Source: Parvimonas sp. oral taxon 110 str. F0139
Lineage (GTDB): Bacteria > Bacillota > Clostridia > Tissierellales > Peptoniphilaceae
Length of the DNA stretch: 64,000 nt
Direction of reading: 5' to 3'
Assembly (NCBI RefSeq): GCF_000214475.1
Contig: NZ_AFII01000001.1
Span: 248,001-312,000, forward strand
The first letter of the stretch is position 1. Each line of letters opens with the position of its first letter. Made by a program: the position numbers and the translations under genes. A model generated the notes under the pieces. It saw only the letters and a list, made by a program, of their open reading frames with translations. It searched no databases and was not told where the DNA came from. Of the stretch, positions 29,076 through 39,553 are shown in pieces.

Positions 29076-31429
29076 ATGAACTATAAAGTGTTAAAAACTT
29101 TAGAATTTTATAAAATTATAAATATGTTATTGAATCGTTCTCAAAGTATAATAGGGAAAAAAACTATTAAAAATTCAGAAATTTCATCAAATTTAATAGA
29201 AGTACAAAGACTATTAGATGAAACAGATGAAGCTTATAGATTTATAATAAAACATAGATTACCAGGCATTTCTAATATCGATGATTTAGAGGAAGATTTT
29301 AAGCTTTTAGAAATAGGACAATATTTTTCGCCTAAAAATCTTTTAGAAGTTTGGAAGCTTCTCAATACTTCAAGATTTTTAAAAAATATAATTTCAGAAG
29401 AAGAGTCATCTGAATTTAAAAATATTTTTGAACTTATAAATTCTTTAAATATAGCTACTCAATTGGAAAAAGATATAGAAATGTCTATAATATCCGAAAA
29501 TGAAATTTCTGATGATGCAAGTTCTGATTTAAAAAGAATAAGAAGAATGATAAAATCAAAAAACGATTTGATTAGAGATAAACTTAATCAACTGATTTCA
29601 ACTTCTGATAAGTTAATGGATAATCTATATACGTTAAGAGATGGTAGATATGTAGTTCCAGTAAGAAGTGAGTTTAAAAATTCTTTTAAAGGTATTGTTC
29701 ATGATCAATCTGCTTCAGGACAGACAGTTTTTATAGAACCTATGTTTGTAGTTGATCTAAATAATGATTTAAAAAAATTAGAAATTGATGAAGAAAAAGA
29801 GATTGAAAGAATTTTAATTGCGTTTTCTAGCCGTGTTTTAGAAATTTTACCTGAATTAATTTCAAATTTAAGTGTAATTGCTAAAATCGATTTTATATTT
29901 TCAAGAGGAAAATTGGCATATGATATGGAAGCTATTAAACCTATAATAAATAATAGAGGTATTATTTCATTACAATCAGCTAGACATCCTCTAATAGATA
30001 GGGATAAAGTAGTTCCAATTGATATTTCTCTTGGTAATAGTTTTAATACTTTAGTTATAACAGGTCCAAATACTGGAGGTAAGACTGTTACTCTAAAAAC
30101 TGTTGGAATTTTGACCTTAATGACTCAATATGGACTTATGATACCTTGTGCAGATAATTCAGAAGTAGCTGTATTTGATGAATTGTTCGCAGATATTGGT
30201 GATGAGCAAAGTATTGAACAGTCTTTAAGTACTTTTTCGTCACATATGAAAAATATAATTGAAATAATAAAAAATGCAAAAGAAAATTCATTAATATTAT
30301 TTGATGAATTGGGATCTGGTACAGATCCTGAAGAAGGATCTGGTCTTTCAATTTCAATATTAAATTATTTTTTAGGAAGGAATATTAGAACTATTGCTAC
30401 AACACATTATAGTCAATTAAAAATGTATGCAATGTCAACTGAAAATGTTCAAAATGCTGCAATGGAATTTGATGTTGAAAAATTAGAACCTACTTATAAG
30501 TTAATTATCGGAATTTCTGGAAAATCAAATGCGTTTGAGATTTCTAAAAAATTAGGACTTGATGAAAGCTTTATTGTTAATGCTAAAAAGTTTATATCCA
30601 ATAACGAATTATCTTTTGATAAATTAGTTAGTAATGTTGATAATAGACGTAAAGAATATGAAGATCTTATTATTGAACAAAGAGAGATATTAAATTTTAA
30701 TAAAAAAATTAAAGAAGAATATGAAGAAAAACTTGAAAAATTTAATAAACAAAAAGAAAAGAAGATAAGAAAATTAGAAGAATATATTGAAAATTCAATA
30801 TATGAAACCGAAAAATTTTGCAAAGAGACTATTAATCATATAAATAAAGCAAGATCAAAAGAGCAATCTACTAAATTGAAAAAAATATCTGAAGAAATAC
30901 TAAAGAAAATGGATAAGATTAATCATTCGAAAATGATTAAAAAGAAAATGAATCAAATACATTAAAAGAACCTTTAATGTTAGGAGAAGAAGTTAAAGTT
31001 TTAAGTTTAAATGAAAATGGATACATACAGACACTACCTGATAAAAATGGAAATTTGCAGGTTAAAATTGGGATTTTAAAAGTAAATGCAAATATTAGTG
31101 ATATTATTAGAATTGAAAAAATTATTGATAATTCTAAAGAAAAAATATCTCATTCTAAAGCCACTTTTACTAAGAGTGATAAAATGTATAATAATAAGAT
31201 AGATGTAAGAGGATATAATACAGAAGATGCAATTTATGAAATTGATAAATTTTTAGATGATTCTTTTATAGCTAATTTAAATGAAGTAACAATTGTTCAT
31301 GGTAAGGGAACTGGAGTTTTAAGAAATAATATTTCAGATTTTTTGAGAAAACATAAATTGGTTAAATCTTTTAGCTTTGCTAAATTTAATGAAGGTGGCG
31401 ATGGAGCTACTATTGTAAAACTAAAATAG
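29076..31429 (+). CDS. mutS2: Endonuclease MutS2 / RqcU (frame broken)
   Basis: MutS-like ATPase linked to anti-recombination and, in Bacillus, to rescue of collided ribosomes. ATPase with GPNTGGKTVTLKTVG and LFDELGSGTDPEEGSG; a coiled coil follows; the C-terminal Smr domain has IDVRGYNTEDAIYEID and the nuclease-associated HGKGTGVLR. It has no MutS mismatch-recognition domain. The A5 run 30939-30943 lacks an A; repair gives IKKENESNTLKEPLMLGEEV. About 784 residues, the family norm. Confidence 0.93.
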
Positions 31430-31438
31430 GAGAAAATT

Positions 31439-33174
31439 ATGATAAACTTTAAGGATATAGTTATAAATACTATTTTTGATTTAGATATAAATTTAAATAA
31501 AGAAGAAATTAGAGAATTGATAGAAATTCCTCCTAATCCAGAAATGGGAGACTTCTCATTTCCATGTTTTAAATTATCTAAAACTTTAAGAAAAGCACCA
31601 AATATAATTTCTAAAGAATTGGTAAATAGAATTAATATAGATGATAGTATATTCTCAAATGTAAAGAATGTTGGACCTTATATTAATTTCTTTGTTAGAA
31701 ACTCAGAATTTTCTAAAAATGTTATAAAAGAAATATTTGATAAAAAAGAAAAATATGGATCTTCACAAGATAATTTAGATAAAACTATTGTTATTGACTA
31801 TTCTTCAACAAATATAGCTAAACCATTTCATATTGGACATATAAGAAGTACATTAATTGGAAATGTAATTAAAAACATTTATAATTTTCTAGGCTATAAT
31901 ACAGTTGGTGTAAACCATCTTGGAGATTATGGAACCCAGTTTGGAAAAATAATTGCTGCATACAAATTGTGGGGGAATGATGAAGAGATAAATGCTGACC
32001 CTATAAATCAATTATTAAAATTGTATGTCGATTTTAATAATCTATGCAAAACTGATGAAAAAATGTTAGAAACTGCTAGAGACTATTTTAATAAATTAGA
32101 AAATGGAGATGAAGAGTCCGTTAGACTTTGGAATTGGTTTAAAGATATTAGTTTAATGGAATTTCAAAAGGTTTACGATAAATTAAAAGTTGAATTCGAC
32201 TCATATAGAGGTGAAGCTTATCATTCTCAGTTTATTGATGATGTTGTTAAAGAACTTGAAGATAAAAATTTATTAGTTGAAAGTGATGGATGTAAAATTG
32301 TTAATCTAGATAAATATGATTTACCACCTGCTTTGATTTTAAAAAGTAACTCTTCCAGTACTTATATAACAAGAGATATTGCAACTGCATTAACTAGAAA
32401 AAAGATTATAATTTTTATAAAAATATTTATGTAGTTGCAACTCAGCAAAAATTACATTTTCAACAATTAAAAGCTATTTTAGAAGAAATGGGATATGAAT
32501 GGGCTAAAGATTGTATTCATGTTTCATTTGGTATGGTAAGTGTAAAAGATAATTTTTTAGGAACTTCTGCAAAACTAAGCACAAGAGAAGGAAATGTTAT
32601 ATTCTTAAATGATGTACTTGAAAAAAGTGTAGAAAAAACTCTAGAAATTATAAACGAGAGAAACAGTTCTCTCGAAAACAAAGAAGAAATTGCTAAAGAA
32701 GTAGGAATTGGTGCTGTAATATTTCAAGAACTATTCAATACTAGAATTAAAGATTATTCTTTTGATTGGAATAATGTTCTTAATTTCGAAGGAGAAACAG
32801 GTCCGTATGTTCAATATTCCGCTGCAAGAGCTAATAGTATATTAGAAAAGAATGATTTTTATTTAAAATTAGATAATATTGATATTTCGAAAGTTTCAAA
32901 TTACGAAATGAATATTGATGAATTATCTTTAATTAAATCAATTTATAAATTTGAAGATATTTTATTAGATTCAGCCAAGAAATATGAACCTTCAATACTT
33001 GCAAGATATATAACTGAAGTTGCAAAATTATTTAATAAATTTTATAATTCTTGTCCTATAACTAATCAAGAAGATAGTGTTAAAGAATTTAGGCTTATAT
33101 TAACATATTGTACAAGATTACTTATTGAGATTGGATTAGGACTTTTAGGTATGGATACTCCTAAAAAAATGTAG
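31439..33174 (+). CDS. argS: Arginyl-tRNA synthetase (frame broken)
   Basis: Class I synthetase. N-terminal Add-1 domain, HIGH motif as KPFHIGHIRSTLIGN near residue 120, and the KMSKS equivalent KLSTREGNV. ArgRS often lacks the classic KMSKS lysine. C-terminal anticodon-binding domain ends the protein. The A6 run 32398-32403 lacks an A; repair gives TRKKDYNFYKNIYVVATQQ. About 578 residues. AGGAG precedes the ATG, nine bases after mutS2. Confidence 0.95.
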
Positions 33175-33180
33175 GTGAAT

Positions 33181-34293
33181 ATGGATAATTTATATAATTA
33201 TTTTAGAAAATTTTCTGATAAAGTATATTTTCTTACAGTGAAAAATATTGAAATTAATGAAAAAAATTATAAAAATATCGATTTTCCAATTAGTTCAAAT
33301 GTTTTATTAGAAAATATTAAAAATAATAAATTTAATGAAAATATTAATTTATCATACTTTTTTGAAGGGATTTTATTGTTAAATGGAATAGATTCAAATT
33401 TTGAAAATATTGAATTTTTAAATGGTTTTATAAAATCAAAAAATATTAACTTATTAGATTTTGTTAAGTCTAAAATTGATTTTAATGATAATAATTATGA
33501 TACAATAATTTATAATTTATTAATTATTAGAGGATTAATTAATTTAGAACTATCTGATGATTTTATTATAAAAATATATACTAAATATCTTTTAATGATT
33601 TTAGATTATGATAATAGTTATTATAATATAATAATTAATGAAATTAAAATTTTGCTGTCTAATTTAGAAAATAAAAATGAAGATGATTATTTGCTAAATA
33701 TGCTTTATGGTGATTTATGCGTAAAAGAAAAATTTTATATTAAAGCTAGTATATATTATAAAAAAGCCATAACTAATTCAAATAAGATTATTGATAATAT
33801 TATCAATAAAAAAATACAAGATATAAATGTAAAAGTTAAAATTGAAGAGCTACTACAACTGGTAGATAGATATAAGTTTGAAGACTGTTATAAAATATTA
33901 AAAAATATTGATAATTTTAATCTAGATAAAGAAGATTCTTATTGGATTGGATATATATATAATAAATTAAATGAAAATGAAAAATCTATAGAATTCTACG
34001 AAAAATCATTGGATTTAAACGCCGATTTTTTGAATATTTTTATAGAATTAGGGTTATTATATTATAAAACACAAAAAATCGAAAAATCGCTTGAAATTTT
34101 CGAAAGAGGACTATCTTTATATATTGATGATGAAATATTGTTATTTAATAAGATAATATTGGAATTAAAACTGAAAAAATATAAAAACGCAAAAAAAGAT
34201 ATTGATAAATTATTATTATACGAGGATTTAGATAATTCTATAATGAATGATATATTATATTTAAAAGAATTATACAAAGAAAATTTAAAATAG
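33181..34293 (+). CDS. TPR-repeat protein
   Basis: 370-residue Asn/Ile/Lys-rich protein of unknown role. The C-terminal 130 residues hold TPR units (DSYWIGYIYNKLNENEKSIEFYEKSL and following FIELGLLYYKTQKIEKSLEIFERGL). The N-terminal 230 residues are helical with no recognised domain. No signal peptide, so probably cytoplasmic. AGGTGA selects the ATG at 33181; an upstream GTG at 33175 lies within that site. Begins seven bases after argS. Confidence 0.65.
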   Translation: MDNLYNYFRKFSDKVYFLTVKNIEINEKNYKNIDFPISSNVLLENIKNNKFNENINLSYFFEGILLLNGIDSNFENIEFLNGFIKSKNINLLDFVKSKIDFNDNNYDTIIYNLLIIRGLINLELSDDFIIKIYTKYLLMILDYDNSYYNIIINEIKILLSNLENKNEDDYLLNMLYGDLCVKEKFYIKASIYYKKAITNSNKIIDNIINKKIQDINVKVKIEELLQLVDRYKFEDCYKILKNIDNFNLDKEDSYWIGYIYNKLNENEKSIEFYEKSLDLNADFLNIFIELGLLYYKTQKIEKSLEIFERGLSLYIDDEILLFNKIILELKLKKYKNAKKDIDKLLLYEDLDNSIMNDILYLKELYKENLK

Positions 34294-34309
34294 TTTTTTT
34301 CCTATAGTA

Positions 34310-34338
34310 TTGACTTTTTGGAAATAATATAATATAAT
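34310..34338 (+). promoter_or_regulatory. SigA promoter for the Xer recombinase gene
   Basis: TTGACT at 34310-34315 and consensus TATAAT at 34333-34338, exactly 17 bases apart. Just downstream of the TPR gene, so the recombinase has its own transcript with a roughly 110-base leader. Confidence 0.85.
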
Positions 34339-34397
34339 TTATGCATAAATAGAGTAGGGATTTAATTAGAGTCTCTTCTTTATTTTAAATTTTTTAT

Positions 34398-34425
34398 TTT
34401 TCGCAAAATAATAGTTTTGCGAAAA
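34398..34425 (+). repeat. 11-base-pair inverted repeat in the xer leader
   Basis: TTTTCGCAAAA and TTTTGCGAAAA are perfect inverted copies with a six-base loop (TAATAG), in the 5' leader between the promoter and the ATG at 34454. No T run follows on the + strand. It could be a leader hairpin or an operator. Apart from a weaker AGAG/CTCT pairing upstream in the leader, I see nothing else in this 160-base gap. Confidence 0.6.
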
Positions 34426-34453
34426 TATAATAAAATTTTAAGGAGATACTATA

Positions 34454-35418
34454 ATGGAACATTTTAATGATTGTCCAACTATATTAGATGACTACTTGAA
34501 TTATTTATTAACCATAAAAGGACGTTCTACTCTTACTGTTAAAGAATATTATTATGATTTAAAAAGATTTTTGAAGTTTATAGTTATGAGAAAAAAATTA
34601 TTCGGTTATAATTTAGATTCTGATATAGATTCTGTTTGTATTTTATCAATTAACAAACGTGATATACTAGATATTGATATAACCGATTTACATGCATATA
34701 TTTCTTTTTGTGATTCATACTTTAATGATTCTACTAAAACTAAAGCAAGAAAAATATCTGCTATAAAATCATGGTTTAAATACTTGCATAATACTGTTGA
34801 ATTAATTGATAAAAACCCTTCAGAAAAATTAGAATTACCAAAATTACAAAAAAGAAATCCTGTATATTTGACTTTATCTGAATCAGAAAAAGTCATTAAT
34901 TCTATAAAAGGTGAAAATAATGAGTTTAACAGAGCAAGAGATTTATGTATAATATTAATTTTCTTAACATGTGGTCTAAGAATTTCTGAACTAACTGGTA
35001 TAAATATAGAATCTATTAAAGATGATAAATTAACTGTTATTGGAAAAGGTGATAAGGAAAGAACTGTTTTTCTAAATGAAAATTGTATTTATGCAATAAA
35101 AAGTTACTTAAAACTTAGGCCTGTAACAAAAGATACAAATGCCCTATTCTTAAGTTCACATAAAAAAGAATTTCCAATAGATCTATTCAATTAAGATTAA
35201 AAAAATATATTGAATTAGCTGAACTGAATCCAAAAATTTATACTCCTCATAAATTAAGGCATACAGCAGCAACACTTATGTATAAATATGGAGATGTAGA
35301 TATTAGAACTATTCAGAGTATTTTAGGTCATACGAGTGTAGCTACAACACAGATATATACCCACTTGGATGATGACGATATAAAAAAGGAATTTCAAAAA
35401 ACCCTATTTCAAAGTTAA
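34454..35418 (+). CDS. xerD: Tyrosine recombinase XerC/XerD-like (frame broken)
   Basis: Site-specific recombinase for chromosome dimer resolution. N-terminal SAM-like core-binding domain (residues 10-105), catalytic domain with [35 protein letters not shown] giving the R...H-x-x-R...H...Y set. The A6 run 35162-35167 lacks an A; repair gives [18 protein letters not shown] and 321 residues with the catalytic C-terminus. Without repair the catalytic His and Tyr would be lost. AAGGAG precedes the ATG. Could be named xerC/codV; sequence alone does not decide. Confidence 0.85.
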
Positions 35419-35438
35419 AAATATAATATTATTGAATC

Positions 35439-35470
35439 AAAAAAAGACAAGTTCATTACTTGTCTTTTTT
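35439..35470. terminator. Bidirectional terminator between xer and efp
   Basis: AAAAAAGACAAG and CTTGTCTTTTTT flank a seven-base loop, with A and T tracts on the two sides so that it works in both directions. It separates the convergent + and - strand blocks. Confidence 0.88.
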
Positions 35471-35471
35471 A

Positions 35472-36029
35472 TTAAACTCTTGAAAGATATTCATTTGTTC
35501 TAGTATCAATTTTTATTTTATCACCATTATTTATAAATAAAGGTACTGTTATAACTGCTCCTGTTTCAACTTTGGCAGGTTTGTTTGCACCAGTTGCTGA
35601 ATCACCCTTAACACCAGGTTCAGTTTCTACAACTTCAAGTTCTACAAAATTTGGTGCACTAACATTAAATGCTTTTCCATCATGAAATCTTATTGTAGCA
35701 TTGTCATTTTCTCTTAAATATAGTAGAGCATCTTCTACAACATCAAAGTTCAATGGTAATTGTTCATAAGTTTCTGTATCCATAAAGTAGTATAACTCAC
35801 CGTCTGAATATAAATATTGCATCTCTTTAGTTTCAATTTTTGCAACTTCATATTTATCATTTGGGTTAAAAGTCATTTCTCTAGAACCACCATTTTTTAC
35901 TGATTTTATCTTAGTTCTTACAAAAGCAGCACCTTTTCCAGGTTTTACATGTTGAAAATCTATAATTTGGTATACATCTCCATCCATTTCAAATGTAGTA
36001 CCTTTTCTAAAATCTCCTGCTGAAATCAT
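35472..36029 (-). CDS. efp: Elongation factor P
   Basis: Relieves ribosome stalling at polyproline. 185 residues, three beta-barrel domains. The modified loop is [14 protein letters not shown] with Lys32, the position used in Bacillus. C-terminal [21 protein letters not shown] matches. The start [10 protein letters not shown] at 36029 follows AGGAGG; longer upstream in-frame sequence has no fitting start. Has its own promoter at 36067. Confidence 0.95.
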   Translation of the reverse strand: MISAGDFRKGTTFEMDGDVYQIIDFQHVKPGKGAAFVRTKIKSVKNGGSREMTFNPNDKYEVAKIETKEMQYLYSDGELYYFMDTETYEQLPLNFDVVEDALLYLRENDNATIRFHDGKAFNVSAPNFVELEVVETEPGVKGDSATGANKPAKVETGAVITVPLFINNGDKIKIDTRTNEYLSRV

Positions 36030-36063
36030 TATTATTCCTCCTATTTTAATAAATAATCCAAAA

Positions 36064-36075
36064 AGTATTATAACA
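36064..36075 (-). promoter_or_regulatory. Extended -10 promoter for efp
   Basis: On the - strand TGT-TATAAT, with TATAAT at complement 36067-36072, lies about 38 bases before the efp start. The -35 is weak. Confidence 0.5.
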
Positions 36076-36110
36076 TATTGCATTAAAAATATCTATATTT
36101 TTGCTCATTA

Positions 36111-37504
36111 TTAATCATTTTTTTCTTTTTCAATAGTTTCTTTTACTTCTTTTTTTGTTCCTACTTTAACAATTTGCTTTTTGGGTTTGTAATAATCACT
36201 ATTTAATAATTCTGCTTTTTCATTTCCTTTTTGTTTATATGATGAGCCCCTATAACCTGGAAATCCCTTTTCAACTACAACTTTCTTTCCTTCTGGTAAA
36301 CTTGGATCCGGAACTTCCTCTATAGGCATTGGAATTCGAGAAACATCAGTAGTAAATAGTTTAATATCATAATTTTTCTTATCTGTATCACCCAATATTC
36401 TAAAAGTTATTTCCCCATTTGAAACATAACTAGTTATAACTATAGGAAAATCAAATGTATTTTGAAATTTCAAATCACTAGAACCTTCATAGTACATTGC
36501 ATCTAAACCAATAGTACAATAAGGTACCCTCATTGAATGTTGATTTCGTTCAACTATTTTTAAATCAGATTTAACTAACGCTTGATATAAGGTAGAACTA
36601 ACTTGGCAAATTCCTCCTCCTATAGAATCTACTATCTTACTATTAATAAATGTTCCTGCAGGCTTATAACCTGTATTTTTAGATACTTCCCCTAACTCTT
36701 TTGAAAAAGAGAATGTTTCTCCTGGATTTACTACAAATTCATTAATTTTATTTGCTGCGATTTTTATATTATTATTTCTATTAGGCTGATTATCAAATTT
36801 AGTAGTTGCTTCTCCTATTACACCTTTGATTGATGATAACAATGTTTTATCAATCTTTTTATATTCTGTAACGATAGTTGGTATTTCTAAATCAAATTTC
36901 ACAGGAACTGTATTAAAATTATCCAATATTTTTTCACTCTCAACTTTTAATCCAACTTTACCATCCACAACTGATATTTTTCCTTCAGAAAAAGAAAATT
37001 TTTCATCTATTGGTTCAGAATTTATTTTTTCAGAAACTTCGGTAATAATGCTATTTAATTTTGATAAATCAAAAGTAGACTTAATATCATATTTTTTAGG
37101 ATTTTTTAATAAGTTCTTTAAAGTTTCAATTCTTTCATCATCTGATCCTGATCTACCAATATTAAATGCTTCATTGACTAATTTTTCATAATCATATGAG
37201 AAATCTATATCTTTTGGAACAAATTTCTTAGTATAACTATCATGTTTTAATGTAAATTCATTACTTATTTCTAAACTTTGTTTAATTTTTTCAATCGCTT
37301 CCTCTTTACTTAAATCTTTCAGATCAATATTATTAATATAAATTCCTTCATAAATCTTATCATACGTTAAAAGTTCTTCTTTTTTAAATTTTTAGTATAC
37401 CCCTTAGCGTTGCTTAATGGATTTCTATTGAGCAAAATATAACCTGATATTGTTCCTATTAAAAATATTCCTAATATAGCAAATATTTTAATATATTTTT
37501 TCAT
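36111..37504 (-). CDS. VanW-family protein with C-terminal G5-like domain (frame broken)
   Basis: About 464 residues. An N-terminal signal/anchor (IKIFAILGIFLIGTISGYILL, residues 4-24) puts it outside the membrane. A peptidoglycan-binding-4-like region (ISVVDGKVGLKVESEKIL) comes next, then VanW (FSKELGEVSKNTGYKPAGTF, GGICQVSSTLYQAL) and a G5-like end (KKVVVEKGFPGYRGSSYK). Probably cell-wall associated; VanW function is unknown. The T6 run 37380-37385 lacks one base; repair gives KKEELLTYDKIYEG. Starts nine bases after the nth stop, with GGAGG upstream. Confidence 0.85.
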
Positions 37505-37512
37505 ATATCCTC

Positions 37513-38159
37513 CTACAAATTTTTAAAGTATAAACATTCGGAATTTATTATGCAATTTTTACAATCTGGTTTTCTTGATTTACATAATCTTCTTCCGTGA
37601 AAAATAAATAAATGATGTGCTTTATTCCAAGTACTTTTTTTAACTTTTTCATTAGAGCTAATTCAGAATCTAAAACATTATTTTCACTTATAATGCCTAT
37701 TCTGTTGGTAACTCTGAATACATGAGTATCTACAGCAAGTGAAGGAATACCAAAAGCACAAGATCTAACTACATTCGCGGTTTTTCTTCCAACTCCAGGT
37801 AATAAAGTTAATGACTCCATATCACTTGGAACTATAGAATTATATTTTTCTACTAAAATTCTACAAGTTTCTAAAATATTTTTACTTTTTGAATTATAAA
37901 AACCACAACTATGTATATATTTAGACAAACCATCAATATCTAAAGTTAAAAATTCTTCTGGAGTTTTAAAATCCTTGAATAATTTTTCAGTAACCTTATT
38001 AACTCTTACATCAGTACATTGAGCAGATAAAATGGTTGCTATCAATAGTTCGAAACTATTAGAAAAATTAAGTTCTGGTTTTGCATCAGGATACAATTTT
38101 TCTAATTTTTCCATTACAATGTTTATTTTTTCTTTAGATAAACACTTCAAAACATTCAC
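37513..38159 (-). CDS. nth: Endonuclease III (frame broken at the 3' end)
   Basis: Base-excision-repair DNA glycosylase/AP lyase for oxidised pyrimidines. The helix-hairpin-helix LPGVGRKTANVV carries the catalytic Lys, and VDTHVFRVTNR the catalytic Asp. As read, the frame slips at the T7 run 37635-37641 and the cluster is lost. One extra base restores the tail SRKPDCKNCIINSEC with a full C-x6-C-x2-C-x5-C 4Fe-4S loop and a stop at 37513-37515. About 215 residues. The vanW-like gene follows after eight bases. Confidence 0.93.
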
Positions 38160-38183
38160 TCCAATATCTTATTATTTAATAGC

Positions 38184-38221
38184 TATAGTTTTTGTAAAAG
38201 CGTAAAACTATAACTATTATA
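38184..38221 (-). promoter_or_regulatory. nth promoter with inverted repeat over the start site
   Basis: On the - strand TGG-TATAAT (TATAAT at complement 38216-38221) is an extended -10. Directly downstream, TATAGTTTT and AAAACTATA (38184-38212) form a nine-base inverted repeat spanning the predicted transcription start. Operator or 5' hairpin. Confidence 0.5.
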
Positions 38222-38271
38222 CCATAATTTATTTAAAAATATGCTAATTTTTAAAAATATTTCTAAAAGTT

Positions 38272-39552
38272 TTATAAATTTATGTATTTTTTATCATAAA
38301 AAGTATTTAATACATTAATTAGTGCTATTTTAGTTTGATAAAAATTTAAACCACCTTGATAATACACATTATATGGTTCTCTTAGAGGTCCATCTGCACT
38401 CAATTCAATACTTGAACCATCTATAAAGCTTCCTGAAGCCATAATAACTTTATCAGAATATCCTGGCATATCCCATGGATAGGGAACAACGTGGCTATCT
38501 ACACAACAAAATTCTTGTATAGCTCTGCAAAAATCTATAACTTTATTCTCATCATTTAAAGTAATTACTTGAATAATATCACTTCTTTTTTCATTATATT
38601 TTGGAATTGTTTTATATCCTAACTTTTCAAAAATATATGATACTAATATTGCACTTTTTACTGCTTCTAAAACTATATGAGGCGCAAAGTATAATCCTTG
38701 AATAATTGCTCTTGTAGTACCAAAACTTACACCTACATGCTTTCCAAGACCTGGAGAAGTAAGTCTATTAGAAATAGATTCTATAATATCATTAGAGTTT
38801 GAAACTATGTATCCTCCATTTAAAGTGATTCCTGCACCTAAATTTTTTAATAATGATCCTACAACTATGTCGGCACCAACTTCTAGAGGTTCCTTTTTTT
38901 CAACAAATTCACAGTAGCAATTATCAATCATTATAATAATATCTGGAAACTTTGATTTTATTTTATTAATAACTGTTTTTAATTCACTAATTGAAATACA
39001 TCTTCTACTACTATAACCAGGAGATCTTTGAATAGCTAATAATTTAGTCTTTGAATTGATTTTAGATAATACAGTTTCTACATCAATTTCATTATTTACT
39101 AAATCAACCTTATCATACTTTATTCCATAATCAAGTAGTGTTCCTTTTTCATCTCCACTAATACCTATAACTTTTAAAAGTGTATCATAAGGAGTTCCTG
39201 TTATATAAATAAACTCGTCTCCTGGTAATAAATTTCCTTGCAATGCTAAAGATATTGCATGAGTTCCACAAGTTATTTCTTGCCTTACTATAGCATCTTT
39301 TGCTTTAAAGATGTCGCAATATATCCTTTCTAATTTCTCTCTTCCAAAGTCACCGTATCCATATCCTGTTGTCCAAGAAAAATCAGTAGCAGATAATTTT
39401 TGCTTTTTAAATGCATTTAAAACTTTTAATTGATTATATTCTTCTATTTCTTTTAAAATTTCAAATTCTATTTCTATTTCTTTAGAACATTTGTTTACAA
39501 AATTAATAATTTTAGAATCAAAATTAAAATCAGTATCTAAATATTTTTCCAA
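38272..39552 (-). CDS. ynbB: PLP enzyme of the methionine gamma-lyase / YnbB ('aluminium resistance') family
   Basis: 426-residue fold type I PLP protein related to cystathionine gamma-synthase. Blocks: FSWTTGYGYGDFGREKLERIY, ITCGTHAISLAL, IDNCYCEFVE and VVGSLLKNLGAGI with the PLP lysine. The family name is by homology only; its substrate is not known. In Firmicutes it commonly sits next to miaA/hfq; here it follows miaA after one base and ends the mutS-mutL-miaA run. hfq is not seen. Confidence 0.82.
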   Translation of the reverse strand: MEKYLDTDFNFDSKIINFVNKCSKEIEIEFEILKEIEEYNQLKVLNAFKKQKLSATDFSWTTGYGYGDFGREKLERIYCDIFKAKDAIVRQEITCGTHAISLALQGNLLPGDEFIYITGTPYDTLLKVIGISGDEKGTLLDYGIKYDKVDLVNNEIDVETVLSKINSKTKLLAIQRSPGYSSRRCISISELKTVINKIKSKFPDIIIMIDNCYCEFVEKKEPLEVGADIVVGSLLKNLGAGITLNGGYIVSNSNDIIESISNRLTSPGLGKHVGVSFGTTRAIIQGLYFAPHIVLEAVKSAILVSYIFEKLGYKTIPKYNEKRSDIIQVITLNDENKVIDFCRAIQEFCCVDSHVVPYPWDMPGYSDKVIMASGSFIDGSSIELSADGPLREPYNVYYQGGLNFYQTKIALINVLNTFYDKKYINL

Positions 39553-39553
39553 T

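Noticed and set aside
34300..34330. dif-like site (TTCCTATAGTAT) upstream of xer
   Set aside because: Only the left half resembles Firmicutes dif; there is no second arm, and the bases are part of the promoter -35 region.
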